Source: JASFRI01 sp050115015
GTDB lineage: Bacteria; Acidobacteriota; Polarisedimenticolia; CBDVAL01
Assembly: GCA_050115015.1 (NCBI GenBank)
Contig: JASFRI010000174.1
Coordinates: forward strand, 1 to 8,561
Direction of reading: 5' to 3'
DNA: 8,561 bases
Shown: piece after piece, positions 6,518-8,561 of the stretch
Numbering within the stretch: the stretch's first letter is position 1
Layout: the number at the start of each line of letters is the position of its first letter
Translations under genes and position numbers: made by a program
The notes under the pieces: model-generated
What the model was told of the DNA's origin: nothing
Database searches by the model: none
Seen by the model: the letters and a program-made list of their open reading frames with translations, nothing else

Positions 6518-7567
6518 CTACCGTCCGCTGACGATCCGGATATCCCCGTCGTCGGCGCGGAGCTTCAGGACCTGCCCACCGCCGCCGATGGGACCGTTCA
6601 CCCGGTTTCCCGACAGCATCCCCGAGAACCCCAGCGAGGGGTCAGCTTCCACGCTGCCGGACGCCACCGCATCCAGATCGAAGCCCTGGCCGGCCGGGAC
6701 GTGGACGGTGATGTCGCCGTCGCGCTCGCTCTTCAGGTCCACGCCGGCGGTGTTCCCGCCCGCCAGGCGCACCTCGATGTCGCCGCCTCCGGTGTGTGCG
6801 AACACGAACCCGGCCATCTCCTCGAGCTCGATCCGGCCGCCACCGGTGTTCACCTTCACATCGCCGTCGCAGCCCGCCATGCCCACGTGGCCGCCGCCGC
6901 TGCGCAGTGCCGCAGACCCCATGACGTGCCCGGCCTCCAGATGGCCGCCGCCGGTCCGAACCTCGAGGGCTCCCGCCACGTCGCCGATTTCGATGTGGCC
7001 CCCGCCGGACTGGACCTCCAGGTCGCCGCCCACCTGCTCGACCTCGACGTGGCCGCCGCCGGTCTCGATGCGCGCCCGATCACCGACGCTGCCGCCCTGG
7101 ATGTGGCCGCCGCCCGTGTCGATGACGAGCGAGCGCCCCACGTCCCCGAACTCGATATGACCGCCACCGGTGGTGATCTCCACCTCGCCGGTCACGTCGT
7201 CCACCTCGACGTGGCCCCCGTCGGTGGCGATGCGCAGGTCGATGTCCTCGGGCGCCTCGATGAGGAAGTGGATCGAGCCTCGAACCGAGCCGCCGCGGAC
7301 CTCCTCGCCCTCGATCCGGAGGCCGTCCCCCTCCTCGAACCGCACGTCCAGGTAGTCCGAGACCCGCCCTCTGGAGGCCTCGATGCGCACCCGCACGTCG
7401 CCGCCCGTGCCGGTCCGGACCTCCACGGAGCCCCGCTCGATGCCGATGTCCACCAGGCCACCGCGGAAGGGGAACGTGCGCTCCACGACGTCCGACGCCG
7501 CCAGCGCCGGAATCGAGAGCAGGAGGGCGATCAGCCCCACGGTCATACAGATACGAGCTTTGAGCAT
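6518..7567 (-). CDS. Exported parallel beta-helix protein, DUF4097/GIN-type
   Basis: Seen: 349 residues. A signal peptide (1-23, LLLSIPALA) is followed by a beta-rich lead-in (about 30-114). Nine 18-residue repeats of the form T/S-G-G-G-H-x-E-x-x-x-V-x-G-x-L-x-V-x run from 115 to 276. A C-terminal cap (277-349) contains ERDGDITVHVP and DGDIRI segments. Known: DUF4097 and related GIN-domain proteins form right-handed beta-helices and are often called putative adhesins or, in some genomes, anti-sigma-associated proteins. No function is established. Inferred: an exported structural or binding protein. Start: AGGGAGG six bases upstream selects 7567. A longer frame from 7681 would start inside a palindromic repeat and would bury the signal peptide, so I reject it. 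The protein has almost no Cys (C7 in the signal, C233 in a repeat). No sigma or anti-sigma gene is adjacent. Confidence 0.85.
   Translation of the reverse strand: MLKARICMTVGLIALLLSIPALAASDVVERTFPFRGGLVDIGIERGSVEVRTGTGGDVRVRIEASRGRVSDYLDVRFEEGDGLRIEGEEVRGGSVRGSIHFLIEAPEDIDLRIATDGGHVEVDDVTGEVEITTGGGHIEFGDVGRSLVIDTGGGHIQGGSVGDRARIETGGGHVEVEQVGGDLEVQSGGGHIEIGDVAGALEVRTGGGHLEAGHVMGSAALRSGGGHVGMAGCDGDVKVNTGGGRIELEEMAGFVFAHTGGGDIEVRLAGGNTAGVDLKSERDGDITVHVPAGQGFDLDAVASGSVEADPSLGFSGMLSGNRVNGPIGGGGQVLKLRADDGDIRIVSGR
6740..7225 (-). repeat. 54-bp coding tandem repeat, nine units
   Basis: The T/S-G-G-G-H start of each unit falls at residues 115, 133, 151, 169, 187, 205, 223, 241 and 259, exactly 18 residues apart. 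Unit 1 reads TDGGH, the last two read TGGGR and TGGGD. At DNA level the GGGH codons recur as GCCGCC-rich blocks on the plus strand, but third positions vary. The array therefore looks like an old, selected protein repeat and not a recent DNA amplification. Confidence 0.9.
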
Positions 7568-7573
7568 GGCTAT

Positions 7574-7580
7574 CCTCCCT
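7574..7580 (-). promoter_or_regulatory. Shine-Dalgarno that fixes the beta-helix protein start
   Basis: On the minus strand this is AGGGAGG, six bases before the ATG at 7567, which opens directly into a good signal peptide. This decides against the in-frame ATG at 7681. A possible -35 (TTGAAC) lies upstream within the spacer, but no matching -10 was convincing. Confidence 0.75.
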
Positions 7581-7629
7581 GTGATGCCGTCCACCCATGT
7601 AGAACGCCCCAGACCCCCGATCGGTTCAA

Positions 7630-7685
7630 AAACATGACAAATTCTCGGGGACGGAGGCCTCCGTCCCCGAGAATCGGTCATGTTT
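7630..7685. repeat. 56-nt near-perfect palindrome, REP-like element
   Basis: The element is symmetric about 7657/7658. The inner arms pair for 17 bp without a break (7641-7657 with 7658-7674, core GGAGGCCTCC). Two mismatched positions follow (AA at 7639-7640 opposite CG at 7675-7676). The outer nine bases pair again (AAACATGAC at 7630-7638, GTCATGTTT at 7677-7685). It lies in the 137-base gap between two divergently transcribed genes, so it terminates neither of them. Its size, symmetry and position fit a dispersed palindromic (REP-like) repeat. A dyad binding site is the alternative. Only one copy is in the window, so dispersal is inference. Confidence 0.75.
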
Positions 7686-7692
7686 GGGCGTG

Positions 7693-7698
7693 TATCAT
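7693..7698 (+). promoter_or_regulatory. -10 element placed for a leaderless transcript
   Basis: TATCAT matches five of six bases of the -10 consensus. A start seven bases past it falls on 7705, the A of the ATG. The six G residues directly before the ATG are too close to act as a Shine-Dalgarno. No good -35 is visible: the 16-18 base positions fall in GAGAATCG at the right edge of the palindrome. Confidence is therefore lower than for the 5708 promoter. Confidence 0.45.
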
Positions 7699-7704
7699 GG
7701 GGGG

Positions 7705-8561
7705 ATGGAGACGCTGATCCTGCGGGACGAGATCTTCCTGGAGCACGAGCCGGGGCCCGGCCACCCGGAGAACCCCGGTCGGCTGCGGGCGGTGCACGAG
7801 GCCCTGGACCGGGAGGCGGTGCCCGGCACCCGGACGGTGGCGCCGCGGGCGGCGGATCGACCGGATCTGGAGCGGGTGCACCGCCCGGAGCACATTGACC
7901 GGGTCGCGGCGACCGCGGGGCTGGCGCACGTCCAGCTCGACCCGGACACCGCCACCAGCGCCTCCTCCTACGAGGCCGCCCTGAAGGGGGCCGGCGCGGT
8001 GCTGGACGCGGTGGAGGCGACCGCGGGGAAGCAGGCGGATGGCGCGTTCGCCCTGGTCCGGCCGCCGGGGCACCACGCCGAATCGACCGCGGCGATGGGC
8101 TTCTGTCTGTTCAACAACGTGGCGGTCGCGGCCGCCCACGCCGTCGCCGAGCTCGGCTGCCGCCGGGTCCTGGTGGTGGATCCGGACGTCCACCACGGGA
8201 ACGGGACACAGCACACGTTCTACGGCCGCCGGGACGTGCTCTACGTCTCCAGCCATCGCTTCCCCTTCTACCCCGGCTCCGGCGCCCACACGGAGATCGG
8301 CGCCGGCCCGGGAGAGGGCTACACGGTGAACCTGCCGCTCCCCGCGGGGATGGGGGACGCCGACTTCCTGCACGTCTACCGGGAGGTGGTCGACCCGGTG
8401 GTCCGGCAGTACGAGCCGGACCTGATCCTGATCTCCGCCGGGTTCGACACCTGGCAGCACGATCCGCTGGGGGGCATGCGGATGACGGCGGAGGGATACG
8501 CCGCGCTGTCCGGCCTGTTCCAGCGCTGGGGCGCCGAGCACTGTCCCGGACGGCTGGTCTA
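7705..8561 (+). CDS. Histone deacetylase-superfamily amidohydrolase, 3' end outside window
   Basis: Seen: 285 complete codons, open at the right edge. Family motifs in order: GHPENPGRL (19-27), the RPPGHHA tandem His pair (119-125, H123 and H124), GFCLFNNVAVAA (132-143), DPDVHHGNGTQ (159-169) with zinc ligands D161 and H163, and SAGFD (244-248) with the third zinc ligand D248, followed by HDPLGGM. Known: these enzymes use Zn2+ to hydrolyse amide bonds of acetyl-lysine, acetylpolyamines or similar substrates. Bacterial members include AcuC, acetylpolyamine amidohydrolases and class-II-like enzymes. All zinc ligands and the His pair in view are intact, so activity is likely. The catalytic Tyr of the C-terminal glycine-rich segment would lie past the edge. 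P160 sits where Trp is common in bacterial class-II-like members. The substrate cannot be told from the sequence. It is divergent from the beta-helix gene. Confidence 0.92.
   Translation, partial: METLILRDEIFLEHEPGPGHPENPGRLRAVHEALDREAVPGTRTVAPRAADRPDLERVHRPEHIDRVAATAGLAHVQLDPDTATSASSYEAALKGAGAVLDAVEATAGKQADGAFALVRPPGHHAESTAAMGFCLFNNVAVAAAHAVAELGCRRVLVVDPDVHHGNGTQHTFYGRRDVLYVSSHRFPFYPGSGAHTEIGAGPGEGYTVNLPLPAGMGDADFLHVYREVVDPVVRQYEPDLILISAGFDTWQHDPLGGMRMTAEGYAALSGLFQRWGAEHCPGRLV

Noticed and set aside
6740..7225. 54-bp periodic DNA as a CRISPR array or minisatellite
   Set aside because: The repeats lie in frame in a protein and vary at third positions, with no unique spacers between constant repeats.
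7568..7681. N-terminal extension of the beta-helix protein to 7681
   Set aside because: It begins inside the palindrome, would place the signal peptide internally, and ignores the strong SD serving 7567.
7630..7685. Palindrome as an intrinsic terminator
   Set aside because: Both neighbouring genes start next to it and read away from it, so there is no transcript for it to end unless an unseen one exists.
6701..7717. Plus-strand frame opposite the beta-helix gene
   Set aside because: Its repeated Ala/Val/Asp text is the complement of the 54-bp coding repeat. It has no independent start signal and runs through the palindrome.
1..8561. Defence system, prophage or mobile element
   Set aside because: No nuclease, methylase, toxin-antitoxin, reverse transcriptase, integrase, transposase or tRNA-associated attachment site could be recognised in any frame.

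Overview
The window is GC-rich bacterial DNA from a Gram-negative organism. The proteins include a predicted periplasmic tetraheme cytochrome, secreted cysteine-rich modular proteins, a DUF3108-type exported protein and a DUF4097-type beta-helix protein. Two secreted proteins carry D-x-D-N-D calcium-loop motifs and similar C-terminal modules ending in a 'GSY...G..R' signature. From general knowledge such modules suit Acidobacteriota, former Deltaproteobacteria/Myxococcota or GC-rich candidate phyla. That placement is inference, because there is no marker gene here.

Layout: (1) 69-2414 (+) encodes a secreted protein with five sialidase-type Asp-boxes and a long Cys/Asp-rich tail. (2) 2572-3642 (-) encodes an exported four-CxxCH cytochrome, convergent with the first gene. 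(3) 3643-4023 is a 381-base divergent spacer with an unusual inverted repeat. (4) 4024-5427 (+) encodes a MATE exporter of the DinF type. (5) 5428-5707 is a 280-base spacer with several predicted hairpins, ending in a promoter placed so that transcription should begin on a GTG start codon. (6) 5708-6490 (+) encodes a DUF3108-like exported protein. (7) 6518-7567 (-) encodes an exported parallel beta-helix protein with nine exact 18-residue repeats. It converges with gene 6 over a perfect hairpin that overlaps gene 6's stop codon. (8) 7568-7704 is a divergent spacer dominated by a 56-nt near-perfect palindrome. (9) 7705-8561 (+) encodes a histone-deacetylase-superfamily enzyme cut by the window edge.

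The genes alternate in strand and do not form an operon, so no joint pathway is supported. I see no defence system, CRISPR array, transposase, integrase, tRNA or rRNA. The points most worth a second look are the palindrome between two divergent genes, the two promoters that imply leaderless mRNAs, the histidine ladder in the beta-helix, and the modules shared by the otherwise unrelated genes 1 and 2. Several start codons follow from Shine-Dalgarno or promoter spacing and are argued in the entries.
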